From Sphingosinicella sp. BN140058 (GTDB lineage: Bacteria; Pseudomonadota; Alphaproteobacteria; Sphingomonadales; Sphingomonadaceae): a stretch of 64,000 nucleotides of DNA. The position numbers and the translations under genes were made by a program. The stretch covers positions 5,658,501 through 5,722,500 of the forward strand of contig NZ_CP035501.1 in assembly GCF_004135585.1 (NCBI RefSeq), written 5' to 3'. Positions within the stretch are counted from its first letter, which is position 1. Each line of letters opens with the position of its first letter. Shown here piece after piece: positions 46,870 through 57,971 of the stretch. The notes under the pieces are model-generated. The model was not told where the DNA came from, ran no database searches, and saw only the letters and a list, made by a program, of their open reading frames with translations.

Positions 46870-46925
46870 GCGCGGGCGGCTAGGCCTGTTGGCAACGGCG
46901 TGCAAGCACGCTGCTCGAAAAGAAC

Positions 46926-46949
46926 GGGCCGCCCGGTGAGGGGCGGCCC
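46926..46949 (-). terminator. hairpin upstream of queC
   Basis: GGGCCGCCC and GGGCGGCCC form a perfect 9-bp stem; read on the minus strand it is followed by GTTCTTTTC. It lies about 115 bp after the end of the DUF3617-like gene and 57 bp before queC, so it may terminate the former. Confidence 0.6.
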
Positions 46950-47064
46950 AGTTGAGGCTGTAAAGCCTGCTAGGGAGGAAAGCGTGCCCGCAATCGGCAC
47001 GAACATCGCTATAGCAAGATCAGGCTAAACGGCCGGTTAACGGATCGCTCTGCAGAAATGCGGA

Positions 47065-47472
47065 TCAGCATCGGCCCGCCTTCTTTGCCTCGAGCCGGTA
47101 GGAAAATGGCTTGCCGTTGTTGAGTCCCTGCGTGTCGATGCGGACGAGACGCGGGGTCTCGACACGAATATGGGTGTGACCAAAGCCGCGGCCCGAGCAG
47201 CTATACTGTGCCGTCGCCTCGCCGTTGCCGCTGCGCAGCACCTCGATCGGACAGGCTGGCCCCGGATGCTCGATCTGGACGAGGCGCGCCGGGTCGCCGA
47301 GGCAAAGCGCCGGTCGCGGTCCGCCGCCATCGAGATCGCGCACCTCCCACCGTCCTCGCTCGAGCGGCGCCAGCGCGGTCAGCCCGCCGGCAGCGACGGC
47401 GAGCGCCGGCGCGGCGAGCGCGCAGGTGGAGATGAGCGCCGCGCGGCGCAGGCTGACGATCGTTTTCATCAT
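47065..47472 (-). CDS. exported DUF3617-like protein
   Basis: About 135 residues with a signal peptide ('TIVSLRRAALISTCALAAPALAVAAGG'). 'LERGRWEVRDLDGG ... ALCLGDPARL ... GPACPIEVLRSGNGEATAQYSCSGRGFG' gives the G-x-W-E start and spaced cysteines seen in DUF3617 periplasmic proteins; the match is by eye and not strong. Start ATG at 47472 or 47469. Function unknown. Confidence 0.6.
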   Translation of the reverse strand: MMKTIVSLRRAALISTCALAAPALAVAAGGLTALAPLERGRWEVRDLDGGGPRPALCLGDPARLVQIEHPGPACPIEVLRSGNGEATAQYSCSGRGFGHTHIRVETPRLVRIDTQGLNNGKPFSYRLEAKKAGRC

Positions 47473-47529
47473 GTCGCAAATATAGGTCAATCGCGGCAAA
47501 AACGCGACCTGCTGCATCGCAACATTGCC

Positions 47530-48447
47530 TCAATCATGGAAGTCGCTGAGCGAAATCGGAAAAACCCGCGAGCAGAATTCGCAATCGACGCTGATGAAAC
47601 CATCTTCGTCGACCATCTCCGCGCGTTCCTGCGGCGCGAATCGGGAAATGACCGACTTGATGTAGTCGAAGTTGCAGCGGCAACCCTTGGCCAGCGGCTG
47701 GGCGTTGAGCACGCGAACATCCTCTTCGTGAAACAGCCGCCACAACACCTCTCGAAGCGGCAGCTCGGCGTCGGCCAGTTCGCTGCCCTTGATCGTCTCG
47801 GAGAGGATGCGGACATGCTCCCACTCGGGGTCGTCGAGGCGGGTGTGGAGCCGGTCCCTGCCCTCCTCGCCCTCCGGCAGATGCTGGACGAGCATCCCGC
47901 CGGCGACATGGCCGGTATCGTTGACCGCGAGCCGGATCACGCTGGGCAGCTGCTCCGATTGCGAGAAATAGCTTTGCGCCGCCTCGGCAAGCGAGCTGCC
48001 CTCGAGCGGAACGATCCCCTGGTAGCGCTCGTCGGCCCGCGGCAGATCGAACGTGATCGCCAGATAGCCTTTGCCGAACAGGGCGAACAGGTCGCGGTGG
48101 CTCGGCAGCTGAGCGAGACGTTCCTTGTCGAAGCGGACGTAGCCGCGCAGTTCGCCGCCGCGATAATCAACCACCAGCAGGTCGATGATCCCGGCTTCGG
48201 TCTGCGCCTGGATGGTGAGTTGCCCCTGATCATCCTTGAGCAGCGAGCCGAGCAGGGCCGCCAGCACCAGCGCTTCCGAAAGGATGCGGGCGATCGGCGC
48301 GGGGTAATCGTGCGCGGACAGGACGAGGTCGAGCAAAGGCCCGAGCCGGACGATGCGGCCGCGGGCATTGCGCGCCGGAATGGTGAAGCCGATCGCCTCG
48401 TCGAGATTGGCGGCCGTCGCCGCAGTCTGGGTCTGGGAAGATGTCAT
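47530..48447 (-). CDS. hslO: Hsp33 redox-regulated chaperone
   Basis: Cytosolic holdase activated by oxidative unfolding. 305 residues. The zinc/redox switch cysteines are C256 and C258 ('AKGCRCNFDYIKSVI') and C289 and C292 ('DCEFCSRVF'). N-terminal blocks 'IPARNARGRIVRLGPLLDLVLSAHDYPAPIARILSEALVLAALLGSLLK' are typical. The ATG at 48447 is the natural start. It follows argD on the same strand by 106 bp. Confidence 0.96.
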   Translation of the reverse strand: MTSSQTQTAATAANLDEAIGFTIPARNARGRIVRLGPLLDLVLSAHDYPAPIARILSEALVLAALLGSLLKDDQGQLTIQAQTEAGIIDLLVVDYRGGELRGYVRFDKERLAQLPSHRDLFALFGKGYLAITFDLPRADERYQGIVPLEGSSLAEAAQSYFSQSEQLPSVIRLAVNDTGHVAGGMLVQHLPEGEEGRDRLHTRLDDPEWEHVRILSETIKGSELADAELPLREVLWRLFHEEDVRVLNAQPLAKGCRCNFDYIKSVISRFAPQERAEMVDEDGFISVDCEFCSRVFPISLSDFHD

Positions 48448-48553
48448 GGCCGCGATGTGGCTAACGCGGCCGGGCGGTTCAATATCCCATCGCCAGAACC
48501 CGCATCACCGAGCGGACGAGGCCCATTCCGGCATCGCCGGGACGGGTGTCTCG

Positions 48554-49741
48554 TCAGGCTGCGGCGGGCACCTCATATTGGCGTGCCGCTTCGGAAAGCT
48601 TCTCGACGAATTCCGTGACGTGCTGGTCTTCGATGATCAGCGGCGGCAGCACCCGCATCACATTGTCGCCGCCGGCGACGGTGAGCAGGCCGTGATCGCG
48701 CAGATAGGTGACGAAAGCGCGGCTGTCTGTCTTCATCTTGACGCCGAGCATCAGGCCGAGCCCGCGCACGCTCTCGAACAGATGATCGTGATTTGGGATC
48801 ATCTGCTCCAGCGCCCCGCGCAGCCGGTCGCCCATCCGCTGGACGTGGTCGAGGAAATCGGGCTGCAGCACGACGTCGAGCACGGCCTCGCCGGCCGCCA
48901 TGGCGAGCGGGTTGCCGCCGTAGGTCGAACCGTGGGTGCCGATCACCATCCCGGCCGCGGCCTTTTCGCTGGCCAGGCACGCGCCAAGCGGGAAGCCGCC
49001 GCCAATCCCCTTGGCGATCGTCATGATGTCGGGCTCGATGCCATATTGCTCGTAGGCGAAGAAGGTGCCCGAACGGGCGACTCCACATTGGATCTCGTCG
49101 AAGATCAGCATCAGGTCGCGCGCGTCGCAGATGCGGCGCAGGCCCTGCAGGAATTCACGGCTTGCGGGACGGATCCCGCCCTCGCCCTGGACGGGCTCGA
49201 CCAGGAAGCCGGCGGTATTCTCGTCGACGGCGGCCTCGGCCGCTTCGAGGTTGTCGAACTCGACGACGGTGAAGCCCTGCAGCAGCGGCGCGAAGCCGTC
49301 GATCATCTTGGGCTGATCGGTGGCGCTGATCGCGGCCATGCTGCGCCCGTGAAAGGCGTTGCGGAAGCTGATCAGGACGTTCTTCTCGGGATGGCCGTGA
49401 TGGTGGTGGTAGCGCCGCGCCGTCTTGATTGCGCATTCGATCGCTTCGACGCCGGAATTGGTGAAGAAGACGGTGTCGGCAAAGGTCGCATCGACCAGCC
49501 GCTGCGCAAGCGCCTCGCCCTGGGGCGAACCGTATAGATTTGAGACGTGCATCAACGTCGCCGTCTGGTCCTGGATCGCCTTGGTCAGGTGGGGATGACC
49601 GTGGCCCAGGATGTTGACCGCGATGCCGCTCGCAAAGTCGAGATAGCGCTCGCCGCGCTCGCCGAACAGGTAGACACCCTCGCCTCGCACCGGCCGCACC
49701 GGAGAGCGCGGGTAAACGGGCATGAGAGGCGTGATGGCCAT
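48554..49741 (-). CDS. argD: acetylornithine aminotransferase
   Basis: PLP-dependent class III aminotransferase of arginine (and possibly lysine) synthesis. 395 residues. 'FASGIAVNILGHGHPHLTKAI', 'FFTNSGVEAIECAIKTARRYHH', 'FRNAFHGRSMAAISAT', 'LIFDEIQCGVARSGTFFAYEQYGIEPDIMTIAKGIGGGFPLGA' (the K in AKGIG binds PLP). The ATG at 49741 follows AAGGAG. In many alphaproteobacteria argF sits between argD and hslO; here only 106 bp do. Confidence 0.95.
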   Translation of the reverse strand: MAITPLMPVYPRSPVRPVRGEGVYLFGERGERYLDFASGIAVNILGHGHPHLTKAIQDQTATLMHVSNLYGSPQGEALAQRLVDATFADTVFFTNSGVEAIECAIKTARRYHHHHGHPEKNVLISFRNAFHGRSMAAISATDQPKMIDGFAPLLQGFTVVEFDNLEAAEAAVDENTAGFLVEPVQGEGGIRPASREFLQGLRRICDARDLMLIFDEIQCGVARSGTFFAYEQYGIEPDIMTIAKGIGGGFPLGACLASEKAAAGMVIGTHGSTYGGNPLAMAAGEAVLDVVLQPDFLDHVQRMGDRLRGALEQMIPNHDHLFESVRGLGLMLGVKMKTDSRAFVTYLRDHGLLTVAGGDNVMRVLPPLIIEDQHVTEFVEKLSEAARQYEVPAAA

Positions 49742-49788
49742 TTCGGGGCTCCTTGGCTGTGCGTACGGAAGGCGGCGTGCGCCGCGCC

Positions 49789-51426
49789 TCAAGCCTCTAG
49801 AGACTGGTCCGTAGCGCCGTCAACACGGGCCGCGGCTCCAGCGCCTGCGGCGGCCTTGGCGCCGCTCGCCGATGCGCCGGGGCAGTCGCACGGTATCTCC
49901 AGCTTGAAGGTGGCGCCCGCCCCCGCATTGTTCTCGGCCGAAAGCCGTCCGCCATGGGCCTCGGCGATGGTTCGGCTGATCGGGAGGCCGATGCCGATCC
50001 CGTTGGGCTTGGTCGACATGAACGGGGCGAACACCTTCTCGACCGGATCGAGGCTGATCCCGCTGCCATTGTCGATGACGGTGATCCGGGCGACGCCGTT
50101 CGCCCGCACGGCTTTGACCTCGACCCGGGGTGCGGCGACGCCGGCGGTCGCTTCGCAGGCGTTGCGGATCAGGTTGATCAGCACCTGCTCGATCTGCACC
50201 CGGTCGCCGCACGCCTGAAGTCCCGGTGCGCAATCGACCACGACCGGGCAGCGGGACGAAAAGCGCGTGAGCTTCAAGGCTTCGTTCACCGCCTCGTCTA
50301 CGGAGAAGCTCTGCTGCACCCGCGCGCCCTTGCGGCTCATGGTGCGGAGGCTCCTGATGAGTTGCCCGGCCCTCAGCGCATTGTCGGAGATCGCCTTCAA
50401 GGCCATCGCAAGCATCGGCGGCGCAGGATCAGGTGTCGAACGTTGGGCGACGCTGGCATAGTTGACGATGGCCGTCAGCGGCTGGTTGAGTTCGTGGCCG
50501 AGCGTCGAGGCCATCGTTCCCATGGCGCTCACCCGTGAAAGATGGATGAGTTCGCCGCGAAGCTCTTCAACATGCCGTTCGGAGCGAACGTGCTCGCTCA
50601 CGTCATGGCCGGCGATCAGGATCGCTTCGACCGCGCCATCGGCGCCCTTGAAGGGTGCGCAGACCAGGTCGACGACATGCATCTCCTCGCCGCGTGGGTT
50701 GCGCAGCAGCAATTCCATCGCCCGGCCGATATAGGGCTCGCCGCTGCGGCAGACCTCCTCCAGGATCTCGACCACGCCCTGGTCGGCGAGCTCCGGCAGC
50801 GCCTCGAACAGGGTAAGGCCGATCACCGGCCGATGACCGATCAACCGCCGGTAGGCCGAGTTCGCCGCCACGAAGCTGAAGTCCGGAACTCGCATCTTGC
50901 CGACGAAGCCCGGCGCATCCTCGAACAGGCGTACGAGGCGCTCATGTTCCTTTTCGAGCCGTTCGGCGGCTCGGACCTTCTCCGTCGTGTCGGTGCAGAT
51001 CGCGAGCACGCCGACCACCTGCGTGTCGCTTTCCCGCAGCGGCGTGAGCGACAAGGTGATGTACCGGGTCTCGCCGCCGCCGCCGAGCGCGCTCGGCACC
51101 GGGATATCTTCGACAAGGACGCCGCGGCCGCCGAGCGCCTCGCGATGATGAGGCGCGATATTGGCCCAGGCTTCGCCCCAGAGCTCCGGCAGCGGGCGTC
51201 CGAGCCAGCTGCCCGGATCGAGCCGCCGCGAAAAGGCTTCGTTGAACACCGTGCTGTAATCGCCGCCCCAGGCGATGAAGCTCGGCTGCATCGTGTCGAG
51301 GATGATATCGACGCTGCCGCGGAGCAGCGCCGGCCAGGACGACTGGCTGCCGAGCCCCGTGGCGCTCCAGCTATGGCGGGATATCAGCTGGCGATACTCG
51401 CTCAGCGAACGCGCTTCACTCGACAT
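49789..51426 (-). CDS. PAS-domain sensor histidine kinase (FixL-like)
   Basis: 545 residues, no membrane segment, so a cytosolic sensor. Two PAS domains (about 30-150 and 165-285), the phosphoacceptor helix with H311 ('ASTLGHELNQPLTAIVNYA'), then the ATPase domain: N422 ('VLINLIRNACEA'), G1 box 'DNGSGI' at 452-457 and G2 'GIGIGLPISRTIAEAHGG'. The 'HELNQPL' H-box is typical of FixL/DctB-type kinases. No response regulator is adjacent; a FixJ-like regulator lies at 54.2-55.6 kb. Confidence 0.9.
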   Translation of the reverse strand: MSSEARSLSEYRQLISRHSWSATGLGSQSSWPALLRGSVDIILDTMQPSFIAWGGDYSTVFNEAFSRRLDPGSWLGRPLPELWGEAWANIAPHHREALGGRGVLVEDIPVPSALGGGGETRYITLSLTPLRESDTQVVGVLAICTDTTEKVRAAERLEKEHERLVRLFEDAPGFVGKMRVPDFSFVAANSAYRRLIGHRPVIGLTLFEALPELADQGVVEILEEVCRSGEPYIGRAMELLLRNPRGEEMHVVDLVCAPFKGADGAVEAILIAGHDVSEHVRSERHVEELRGELIHLSRVSAMGTMASTLGHELNQPLTAIVNYASVAQRSTPDPAPPMLAMALKAISDNALRAGQLIRSLRTMSRKGARVQQSFSVDEAVNEALKLTRFSSRCPVVVDCAPGLQACGDRVQIEQVLINLIRNACEATAGVAAPRVEVKAVRANGVARITVIDNGSGISLDPVEKVFAPFMSTKPNGIGIGLPISRTIAEAHGGRLSAENNAGAGATFKLEIPCDCPGASASGAKAAAGAGAAARVDGATDQSLEA

Positions 51427-51505
51427 GTAAGCAGGTTAGCCCTAGCCGTTCGCAGCCGCATAGAAGTGTTTGCCCGTCCGGGCGCCATCCTGGGGCACCT
51501 CGTCG

Positions 51506-51535
51506 GAAAAAGGCCGGCGCCCGAAGGCGCCGGCC
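51506..51535 (-). terminator. intrinsic terminator of the coiled-coil gene
   Basis: A perfect 10-bp stem (GGCCGGCGCC / GGCGCCGGCC) with a TTCG-type loop followed on the minus strand by TTTTT. It is 24 bp beyond the stop of the gene at 51560-51910. Confidence 0.9.
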
Positions 51536-51559
51536 CGAGCCATCGGCCTGAACCCGCGG

Positions 51560-51910
51560 TCAGCGGCGGCCGCGCCGATCGTAGCGGCCTTCGCGCCGTT
51601 CTGCCTGCACCCGCTGGCGAAGCGTCTGGATACGCTGATCGAGATCGGCATATTCCCGGCGCGACAGGCCATCGCGCCGGTAGCGATCGTGCAGCCGGTC
51701 GATCTGCTCGGCCTGGCGCGAGAGGCGCTGCGATTCGCTCGACGAGATCAGCCGCCGGTCGCGCAGCCGGTCGATCTGCTGCTCCAGCTGATCGATCTGC
51801 CGTTCGATGCCGGCGCCACCCCGGCGGGCGTCATAGCCGCCGCGAGTCTGAGCGGACGCCGGCGCCGCAACCGCAGCGACGATGAGGGCTGGGATGAGAA
51901 ATTTGCGCAT
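51560..51910 (-). CDS. small exported coiled-coil protein
   Basis: 116 residues. Signal peptide 'FLIPALIVAAVAAPASAQ', then an Arg/Gln/Asp-rich helical repeat ('IERQIDQLEQQIDRLRDRRLISSSESQRLSRQAEQIDRLHDRYRRDGLSRREYADLDQRIQTLRQ') that looks like a coiled coil. Similar small periplasmic proteins are frequent in sphingomonads; function unknown. AGAAGGAG upstream of ATG 51910 and a strong terminator downstream mark it as a single-gene unit. Confidence 0.75.
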   Translation of the reverse strand: MRKFLIPALIVAAVAAPASAQTRGGYDARRGGAGIERQIDQLEQQIDRLRDRRLISSSESQRLSRQAEQIDRLHDRYRRDGLSRREYADLDQRIQTLRQRVQAERREGRYDRRGRR

Positions 51911-52005
51911 CGGTCGGCTCCTTCTGTGTGACGGGCCGGCAATAAGCGCGTTGGAATGTTACGGATCTGAACAGTCCTGAAAGCCAATGTTCAGCCGCTC
52001 TCCGG

Positions 52006-52845
52006 TCAGCTCTTCAGCTTCCAACCCGTGCGCAGCAGCCCGTAGCAGAGCGCCCACAGGACGAGGTTGATCGCGAGCAGGACGCCGCCGCCGAGCAGCA
52101 CCGGTGAGTCGGCGACGCCCAGGAACCCGTACCGGAAGCCCGATATCACGTAGAAGAAGGGGTTGGCGTGACTGACCGCCCGGAAGGCGGGGGCAAGGCT
52201 CTCGATCGTGTAGAAAGTGCCCGAGAGCAGCGAGAGCGGCGTTACGATGAAGTTGGTAACCGCTGCCGCATGATCGAACTTCTCCGCCCAGATCGACGTC
52301 AGGACGCCGAAAAAAGCAAGCATCGCACTGCCCATCAGCCCGAACCAGAGCACCGCGCCGAGATGCACCGGCATGACGTGCACGCCCGGCCAGAGCTGCA
52401 TCGCCACGAACACCGCACAGCCGACCAGCACGGCACGCGTCATTGCCGCACCGACCAGCGCCGCGATCAGCTCGCCGGTCGACAAGGGCGGCATCAGGTA
52501 GTCGACGATGTTGCCCTGGATCTTGCCGACGAGCAGCGAGAAGCTGGAATTGGCGAAGGCATTGTTGAGCATGCCCATCACGATCAGGCCCGGGGCCAGG
52601 AAGTCTGCGAAGTGGAAGGCGGTCCCTTCCAGGGTCACCATCCGCCCGCTGCGCCCCAGGGCGACGGTGAAAATCACCAGATAAAGCAGGGTGGTGATCG
52701 CCGGCGCCCAGATCGTCTGCAGCTGGACCTTGAAGAAACGGCGAACCTCCTTGATATAGAGCGTCCTGAGGCCGCCCCAATTGACGTTCCGGATTACCGG
52801 GACGCCAGGTTCGGCCCTGACCCAATTTGAAGGCTGGTCGTTCAT
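52006..52845 (-). CDS. ABC-2 type transporter permease
   Basis: 279 residues, six helices. 'NWGGLRTLYIKEVRRFFKVQLQTIWAPAITTLLYLVIF' at the N-terminus and 'FLAPGLIVMGMLNNAFANSSFSLLVGKIQGNIVDYLMPPLSTGELIAALV' match ABC-2 permeases of the NodJ/DrrB-like export group. 'NPFFYVISGFRYGFLGVADSP' is the usual C-terminal block. The substrate is unknown. The ATG at 52845 gives 'MNDQPSNW'. No ATP-binding partner is adjacent in this window. Confidence 0.88.
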   Translation of the reverse strand: MNDQPSNWVRAEPGVPVIRNVNWGGLRTLYIKEVRRFFKVQLQTIWAPAITTLLYLVIFTVALGRSGRMVTLEGTAFHFADFLAPGLIVMGMLNNAFANSSFSLLVGKIQGNIVDYLMPPLSTGELIAALVGAAMTRAVLVGCAVFVAMQLWPGVHVMPVHLGAVLWFGLMGSAMLAFFGVLTSIWAEKFDHAAAVTNFIVTPLSLLSGTFYTIESLAPAFRAVSHANPFFYVISGFRYGFLGVADSPVLLGGGVLLAINLVLWALCYGLLRTGWKLKS

Positions 52846-52900
52846 GGCGCTGTCGCTAGAGGCAGACGCTGTGGGCCGCAAGCCGTGAAGGAAGATGTTG

Positions 52901-53623
52901 ATGTCCTGGACCGACGAACGGATCGAGCGGCTGAAGGAGCTCTGGACTCAGGGCAATACGGCGAGCCAGATCGCCGACGAGCTTGGCGGCGTTTCGCGCA
53001 ATGCGGTGATCGGCAAGGCCCACCGCCTCGGCCTGCAATCGCGTCCCTCGCCCGTGAAGGCGAACGAGCCTGCCGCCGCCGCCCAGCCGGCCCGGGAGCC
53101 CGAAGCGCAACCGGATGCCGCACCGGCCCAGGCTGCCGCGCCGGCGACGCCGCCCCCGGCGGCCGCTGCCGCGCCTGCCCCCTGGGATGACGAGCCGCGC
53201 GCTGCGCCGGCCCCGCGCGCGCAGCCGGCCCAGCCTGCAGCGCCGGCGGCACCGGCCTCGGCGCCGGCCGCCGATGCCGCACCGCAGCCGATCATCCGCT
53301 CGATCGGGCCGGGCGGCTTCCTCCGTCAGACGCCGGGCGAACAGCAGTCACCCATCCCGCCCGCCCCGCCGCGCCGGTTGGTGCCGGCCAAGCCGAGCCC
53401 GGATATCGCCGACAAGACCAGCCTGCTCGATCTCAACGAGAAGGTCTGCAAGTGGCCGGTCGGCCATCCCGGCGAGCCGGACTTCCACTTCTGCGGCGCG
53501 CCGTCCAACCCCGGCTTTCCCTATTGCGTGCAGCATTGCGGAGTCGCCTATCAGGCGCAGCTGCCGCGACGCGATCGCCGCCCCCCGCCGCCATTGCCGT
53601 TCGGCGGTCCGCGAATCCGCTGA
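52901..53623 (+). CDS. gcrA: GcrA cell-cycle regulator
   Basis: Alphaproteobacterial sigma-70 cofactor that works with CcrM-methylated GANTC sites. 240 residues. The N-terminal helix-turn-helix is 'WTDERIERLKELWTQGNTASQIADELGGVSRNAVIGKAHRLGL'; the C-terminal cysteine-rich sigma-interaction part is 'KVCKWPVGHPGEPDFHFCGAPSNPGFPYCVQHCGVAYQ'. Between them lies a long Ala/Pro-rich linker (about 55-135). ATG at 52901 ('MSWTDERI') is preferred over 52895, as AAGGAAG is then well spaced. A hairpin and T-rich tract follow. Confidence 0.95.
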   Translation: MSWTDERIERLKELWTQGNTASQIADELGGVSRNAVIGKAHRLGLQSRPSPVKANEPAAAAQPAREPEAQPDAAPAQAAAPATPPPAAAAAPAPWDDEPRAAPAPRAQPAQPAAPAAPASAPAADAAPQPIIRSIGPGGFLRQTPGEQQSPIPPAPPRRLVPAKPSPDIADKTSLLDLNEKVCKWPVGHPGEPDFHFCGAPSNPGFPYCVQHCGVAYQAQLPRRDRRPPPPLPFGGPRIR

Positions 53624-53642
53624 CCCACGCACCGATCAAGCG

Positions 53643-53683
53643 AAGGGCGTGATCCGGAAGCGGACCGCGCCCTTTTCATTTTC
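53643..53683 (+). terminator. terminator of gcrA
   Basis: AAGGGCG ... CGCCCTT stem with an inner CCG/CGG pair, then TTTTCATTTT. Its left arm shares AGGGCGTGATCC with the dispersed repeat at 44931, so it may be a member or relic of that family. Confidence 0.7.
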
Positions 53684-53808
53684 CCCCTCTGTTCCCGCCA
53701 CTTCCAATTCGCTGCCAAGGGCCGAAGGGTCTGTCCCGAAATGGCACCGCAGCCGCAGTTTGCCGGGCGCCGTTCCGCGGCCGACATAATTTGGATCAAG
53801 GAGATTCC

Positions 53809-53865
53809 GTGGGAACAGACACGGATCAAAGTTCGTTTCATCTCCGCACCTACAAGACGGAGTAG
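53809..53865 (+). CDS. possible 18-codon leader/small ORF
   Basis: GTG start with a perfect AAGGAG ribosome site 5 bases upstream; the product would be 18 residues ('VGTDTDQSSFHLRTYKTE'). It ends 12 bp before the next small ORF, so the two could be coupled. The evidence is the ribosome site and spacing only; homology is unknown. Confidence 0.35.
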   Translation: MGTDTDQSSFHLRTYKTE

Positions 53866-53877
53866 CCACGATCTAAA

Positions 53878-54051
53878 ATGCCGCAGAACGAGTTGGAATA
53901 TTACGAGCGTCGGGCCGAAGCGGAGATCGAACTCGCGCAGAAGGCCGATCACAGTGCCGCCGTCCGCGCCCATTACGAACTGGCCTCCGCTTATCTCGAC
54001 CGAATTCACGGCGACGCGCCGAAATCGACAGGCGGTCTGTTCGCCGTCTGA
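53878..54051 (+). CDS. 57-residue sphingomonad-type small protein
   Basis: Starts ATG, reads 'MPQNELEYYERRAEAEIELAQKADHSAAVRAHYELASAYLDRI' and ends with TGA at 54049. Amphipathic helical pattern with alternating acidic and alanine positions; I recognise the Y-Y-x-R-R-A-E-x-E ... V-R-A-H-Y-x-L-A layout as recurring in small sphingomonad hypothetical proteins. Function unknown. The ribosome site is weak, which fits translational coupling to the tiny ORF just upstream. Confidence 0.65.
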   Translation: MPQNELEYYERRAEAEIELAQKADHSAAVRAHYELASAYLDRIHGDAPKSTGGLFAV

Positions 54052-54152
54052 GCTGTACGCCGCCGCGCCGCTGACCGGCGCGCGGCCTTTCTCTCGCTAG
54101 GAGATTAAGACGAAAGCGCTGCCGTAGCGGCGCTTTCGCATCGCCTGCCGGA

Positions 54153-55616
54153 TCAGGCTTCCGCAACCGCGCGGGGTGCCGGCTCCGTTCCGCCGAGCGT
54201 GAACGGCATCTGCGCCCCCCGCTTCTGACCGAGGCCGAGTATCCGCCGCGGCCGGCCGTCCGCGTCGTGCACGATCTTGCCGAGGCCGAGCAGAACCTCT
54301 CCCGCGCAGTTGCGATACTCCACCATCCACGGCTCGCCCGTCATCGTCGCGCGCGCGATTTCGGCGCGGATCGTCTGGCGATCGCCAGGATGGATCATCT
54401 CCAGCCACGCACTTTCGTTCATCCACTCCGCCGCATCGGCCGGAAGCTGGTGAAGCTCGCGGCTGCGGGGGGAAAGACGCAGACGCCTGGTCTCGATATC
54501 GAGCTCCCATTCGCCCGCAGCGGCGCCCCATTGCGCAAGCGCCAGCAGCTCGCTGGCTTCGCGCGCGCGCTGCTCCTCCTGCTTGCGCCGGCTGATGTCG
54601 GAGAGGCTCCCTGCCATTCGGAGCGGCGTCCCCTGCTGGTCACGCTCGACGATACTCCCGCAATCGAACAGCCAGGCCCAGCTGCCGTCCTTGCGCCGCA
54701 CCCTCAGTTCGACCGAGAAACTCTCGGTCCTGCCGGCAAGGTGAGCGTTCACTTCCTCGGCGAACGAGCCGAGGTCATCGGGATGGATCAGGCTCTCGAA
54801 CGGCTCGATCGCCTCGACGTAGCCGAGCCGTTCGAGGATGCCGGCGGACAGGCGCACTTCGCCGGTGGCGAGGCTCCAGTCCCAGCTGCCGTCCGAGACG
54901 GATTCCGCGACCAGCCGCAGCGCCTCGCCGTTGAGAGCGGGAGCGCCCGCAACCGGGCGCATCGGCGGTGCCGGCAGCGGCGATGGCGCGCGTTCATCGT
55001 CGGATCCCGTCAGCGGCGGTAGACCGGCATCGATGCCGAGGCGGAGAGCTTCGGCGAGGTTGGTGATGCCGAGATCGTCCATCATGTTGGCGCGGTGCAT
55101 CTCGACGGTGCGCGGGCTGAGTGCCAGCACCCGCGCAATCTCCTTGTTCGACAGGCCGCCGAGCAGACCGCGCAGGATCTGCCGCTCGCGCGGCGAGAGG
55201 CTCTGCAGCCGTGCCGCGGCGGCGGCGGCCGCCGCCCGGCGGCTGTCGGCCTCGCGGGTGTGGGCGAGCGCCCGCTCGATCGTGCCGAGCAGCGCTTCTT
55301 CGGCGGCAGGCTTGCTCAGATAGTCGACTGCGCCAAGCTTCATGGCGTGAACGGCCGCCTCGAGATCGCCGTGACCGCTCATGATCACGATCGGCAGCGC
55401 ATTGCCGCGCCGGGCGAGTTCCTCCTGGACCTGATGGCCGTCGAGGTCGGGCATGCGCAGGTCCAGCAGGATGCAGCCGCGGGTAAGATGCGCATCGCGA
55501 AGGAATTCGGCGCCGCCGGCATAGGCCTCCACCGCATAGCCGTGGCTCGAGAGCAGGAAGCTGGTCGCCGCGCGCACCTGCGCGTCGTCGTCGACGATGT
55601 GGATCAGGGAGGGCAC
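54153..55616 (-). CDS. FixJ-like response regulator with C-terminal PAS tandem
   Basis: 487 residues with an unusual order: receiver domain (1-120; phosphoacceptor D52 in 'CILLDLRMPDLDGHQ', K102 in 'YLSKPAAEE'), Ala-rich linker, LuxR-type HTH (138-197, 'LSPRERQILRGLLGGLSNKEIARVLALSPRTVEMHRANMM'), then two PAS domains (about 236-345 and 355-465). FixJ proteins normally end after the HTH (about 200 residues). Start is GTG at 55616. It faces parE divergently across 341 bp. A plausible partner is the FixL-like kinase at 49.8-51.4 kb. Confidence 0.9.
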   Translation of the reverse strand: MPSLIHIVDDDAQVRAATSFLLSSHGYAVEAYAGGAEFLRDAHLTRGCILLDLRMPDLDGHQVQEELARRGNALPIVIMSGHGDLEAAVHAMKLGAVDYLSKPAAEEALLGTIERALAHTREADSRRAAAAAAAARLQSLSPRERQILRGLLGGLSNKEIARVLALSPRTVEMHRANMMDDLGITNLAEALRLGIDAGLPPLTGSDDERAPSPLPAPPMRPVAGAPALNGEALRLVAESVSDGSWDWSLATGEVRLSAGILERLGYVEAIEPFESLIHPDDLGSFAEEVNAHLAGRTESFSVELRVRRKDGSWAWLFDCGSIVERDQQGTPLRMAGSLSDISRRKQEEQRAREASELLALAQWGAAAGEWELDIETRRLRLSPRSRELHQLPADAAEWMNESAWLEMIHPGDRQTIRAEIARATMTGEPWMVEYRNCAGEVLLGLGKIVHDADGRPRRILGLGQKRGAQMPFTLGGTEPAPRAVAEA

Positions 55617-57940
<2,324 letters not shown>

Positions 57941-57971
57941 GCTTGGAGACGCGAGCGTCTCGAAGCCGTAT

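Noticed and set aside
46870..47064. Possible preQ1 riboswitch upstream of queC
   Set aside because: Searched by eye for the preQ1 core and its A-rich tail; only a GC-rich terminator-like hairpin is present.
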